33,235 nt of DNA from a virus. The stretch spans positions 1 through 33,235 of the IMG/VR virus record IMGVR_UViG_3300042515_001404; one strand, 5' to 3'. The position numbers and the translations under genes were made by a program. Of this stretch, positions 31,877 through 33,235 are shown piece after piece; position 1 is the stretch's first letter, and every line of letters starts with the position of its first letter. The notes beneath the pieces are model-generated. The model was not told where the DNA came from. It ran no database searches and was given only the letters and a program-made list of their open reading frames with translations.

Positions 31877-32220
31877 TATAAGGTTACCGCCCTATTCAAG
31901 GTTAGATATCCTTCTAGAAGTCTTGTTATATTAACGCTTGGGTCAATTAATACTAAATCATACGCCGATTTTGGATAAAAAAGTTTTTTAGTTCTTTCTG
32001 ATGAAACTGAAATAGAAAGCTTTCCCAATGATGGAGTTATTGTAATACCGTCTTGATCAGTTAGAGTGAATGCTAATTTTTTTCCACCTTGAGTATCTCT
32101 TACTTGCATTTTAGCGGTGTGGTGATTTAATTGTATAGGGACATTATCTTCGTCTAAGTATTGAACTTCAAACGTAAATGTGGTGTTTTCGTCTACTTGA
32201 AAATTTTTTTGCGCTGCCAT
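31876..32220 (-). CDS. Small baseplate/fibre-associated protein
   Basis: A 114-residue all-beta protein (FQVDENTTFTFEVQYLDEDNVPIQL near the N-terminus). It resembles the beta-sandwich N-terminal modules seen in many phage baseplate and upper-fibre proteins, which open with a line such as 'x-G-D-T-x-x-F-x-V-x-Y-x-D-x-x-G-x-P-x-D-L'. It is the first gene of the fibre cluster, starts 8 nt after a terminator hairpin, has AGGGG upstream, and overlaps the next gene by 1 nt, so the two are probably translationally coupled. No catalytic motif is seen. A role in attaching fibres to the tail tip is inferred from resemblance and position. Confidence 0.5.
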   Translation of the reverse strand: MAAQKNFQVDENTTFTFEVQYLDEDNVPIQLNHHTAKMQVRDTQGGKKLAFTLTDQDGITITPSLGKLSISVSSERTKKLFYPKSAYDLVLIDPSVNITRLLEGYLTLNRAVTL

Positions 32221-32227
32221 TTTATAC

Positions 32228-32270
32228 CCCTAAAGAGAAATGCCCTTACACTATTTTAGCATAAGGGCAT
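32228..32270 (-). terminator. Hairpin terminator after the holin gene
   Basis: A 9-bp perfect stem (32262-32270 with 32240-32248, ATGCCCTTA / TAAGGGCAT) with a 13-nt loop. Read on the minus strand it is followed by TTCTCTTT. It lies between the holin stop and the next gene, and ends about 8 nt before that gene's Shine-Dalgarno, so some read-through or a new promoter is needed. Confidence 0.55.
32253..32262 (-). promoter_or_regulatory. Candidate extended -10 inside terminator loop
   Basis: Minus-strand ATGCTAAAAT gives a TGn-extended -10 (TGC TAAAAT). It resembles the ATGCTATAAT/ATGCTATACT elements at 8013, 19842 and 23093, but there is no convincing -35. It sits in the loop and edge of the hairpin, so transcription could restart just past the terminator for the fibre genes. 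Weak on its own; supported by the repeated pattern. Confidence 0.3.
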
Positions 32271-32287
32271 TCCTAATTGACTAATAA

Positions 32288-32530
32288 TTACTTAGACTTA
32301 AATCCGAAGCTGTGGTCGCTAGGCGACAAAGCCTTCAAAATAACTGGGGCAATTGCTGCAAATCCAGCAGCTACTAAATCTTTTGGATCTGTATTTCCAG
32401 TCATGTAAAGAGCCATTGCTGCGGCTAAAAATGCTCTTCCGTAAGAGCCTAGTGCAGATAAAATTTGTTCTTGCATAGTTACTTTCCCGTCTTTATTTAA
32501 ATCAGCTTTATCAAAATTTTTGATAGCCAT
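32288..32530 (-). CDS. Putative holin with EF-hand-like loop
   Basis: An 80-residue protein with a short charged N-terminus and two hydrophobic helices: roughly residues 30-46 (YGRAFLAAAMALYMTG) and 51-69 (PKDLVAAGFAAIAPVILKAL). Small actinophage holins look like this, including the ending AL-P-D-x-x-FG. The N-terminus holds DLNKDGKVTMQE, a complete 12-position EF-hand loop (D1, N3, D5, G6, V8, E12). I chose the ATG at 32530 because GGAG lies 8 nt upstream (32539-32542); an upstream in-frame ATG at 32581 would add 17 residues but has no Shine-Dalgarno. No endolysin is seen nearby, so the holin role rests on shape and family resemblance. A structural membrane protein is the alternative. Confidence 0.65.
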   Translation of the reverse strand: MAIKNFDKADLNKDGKVTMQEQILSALGSYGRAFLAAAMALYMTGNTDPKDLVAAGFAAIAPVILKALSPSDHSFGFKSK

Positions 32531-32596
32531 ATTATCATCTCCATTTGGGCGGTGTTGCCCATGAATTTTGGTTTTACCCAATACTTAATTCTACCA

Positions 32597-33235
32597 CTAG
32601 GCAGATATATCTACAAGTTCGCAATTTCCGTCTGAACTGCAAGCCAAGGTGGCGTTTGTTGAAGTTCCATCTTCTGTTTCATAAAAAGAGAGATCTTCCC
32701 ACCTAATATTCTTTGGCATTTTAGATAAAAGCTCTTCATATTCTTCTTTTGAAATTTCTTGATAAGGTGCTTGCTTATATGTATGCTCTGAGTGTGGCAG
32801 GAAAGAAATTCCAGATACTTCATCAAAATTCTTGTATACCCAAGCTCCTACTTCCATCCACTCTTCTTCTTTTACTGAAACAGTAATAGAAGGCTTATGC
32901 TCACACCAAGCTCTTTGATAAACAAGCCAAATATTTAAGTGGTCAATTGCAGTTAAATCATTTCTAACAATTGCACCTTCTGGTGCTTTTACTGGGAACG
33001 AAAATACATATGTTTCATTAGGCTTCATTACATCATCTTCTACTGGTATTCCAACTTCTTTTAGGAAAACAGAAATTGGATCTCCTTTTGAACCACGGAC
33101 TGTGCGAACATAATATGGTGAATGCCATGGATGCATTCCTGAAGATACCCCGACCAATTGAGATACTGTTCCAGAAGGTTTTACGCATGTAATAGCTGCA
33201 GACTCAGGAATTCCAATTTTTTCAGCCTCTTCTTT
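32597..33235 (-). CDS. nrdJ: Class II ribonucleotide reductase, C-terminal part (partial)
   Basis: Adenosylcobalamin-dependent ribonucleotide reductase, which makes deoxynucleotides for phage DNA synthesis. Only the last 212 codons lie in the window; the reading frame is open to the right edge (33235), upstream of the first ATG at 33157. The signature KPSGTVSQL, followed by GVSSGMHPWHSPYYVR, is typical of the monomeric RTPR-type class II enzyme, where this segment belongs to the substrate-binding barrel. The C-terminus carries a Cys pair (ACSSDGNCELVDI), expected to be the thiol shuttle that re-reduces the active site. The gene ends 66 bp before the holin candidate. The B12 cofactor would have to come from the host. 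The family call is firm; the exact subtype is from memory of the family. Confidence 0.9.
   Translation of the reverse strand, partial: KEEAEKIGIPESAAITCVKPSGTVSQLVGVSSGMHPWHSPYYVRTVRGSKGDPISVFLKEVGIPVEDDVMKPNETYVFSFPVKAPEGAIVRNDLTAIDHLNIWLVYQRAWCEHKPSITVSVKEEEWMEVGAWVYKNFDEVSGISFLPHSEHTYKQAPYQEISKEEYEELLSKMPKNIRWEDLSFYETEDGTSTNATLACSSDGNCELVDISA

Noticed and set aside
32546-32561. Hairpin TGGGC...GCCCA between the reductase and holin genes
   Set aside because: Only 5 bp of stem and no U-tract, so not counted as a terminator.
1-33235. tRNA genes, integrase, attachment sites or insertion sequences
   Set aside because: None recognised; no cloverleaf-like segment, recombinase motif or terminal inverted repeat was found by eye.

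Overview
This window is part of the genome of a tailed double-stranded DNA phage. Every gene I can support lies on the minus strand, so transcription and the biological order run from high to low coordinates. The DNA is clearly AT-rich by eye. There is one major tail protein, a tape measure of more than 1,070 residues, and no tail-sheath gene between the capsid and the tape measure, which suggests a siphovirus with a long non-contractile tail. The host cannot be read directly. Low GC, TTG starts, several apparently leaderless genes and a class II (B12-dependent) ribonucleotide reductase would fit an aquatic, low-GC actinobacterium, but this is inference.

Layout in transcription order. (1) 33235-32288: the 3' end of a class II ribonucleotide reductase gene, then a small two-helix holin candidate with an EF-hand-like loop. 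(2) 32220-19917: a large adsorption module of small and large fibre proteins. Two carry Mtd-like N-termini, one is rich in Ala repeats, and two unrelated Fn3/Ig-type fibres end in the same FFAPPG-type Pro/Phe repeat tail. A small Cys-rich zinc-ribbon protein sits among them. (3) 19834-15514: a tightly overlapping operon of five Fe(II)/2-oxoglutarate dioxygenases of the prolyl-4-hydroxylase type plus one DUF6065-like protein. (4) 15493-12575: a collagen-like fibre with a C-terminal S74 chaperone domain, and a LamG-like minor tail protein. (5) 12489-4876: head and connector genes (a small conserved protein, portal, protease/scaffold fusion, major capsid, connectors, tail terminator). (6) 4755-1: major tail protein, two tail assembly chaperone products joined by a canonical -1 frameshift site, and the tape measure, which runs off the left edge. 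The terminase genes are not in the window.

Regulation is unusually readable. Strong hairpin terminators follow the major tail gene, the major capsid gene and the FFAPPG fibre gene, and each is followed at once by a promoter with a TGn-extended -10. Further candidates lie in other gaps, and several genes have a -10 placed 6-9 nt before the start codon with no Shine-Dalgarno, as expected of leaderless mRNAs.

The most interesting possible system is the dioxygenase operon. It sits between a fibre with PPG-containing repeats (FFAPPG) and a collagen-like Gly-X-Pro fibre, so the phage may hydroxylate prolines or other residues of its own receptor-binding fibres. All catalytic residues are present in the five enzymes; the substrate assignment is a hypothesis.
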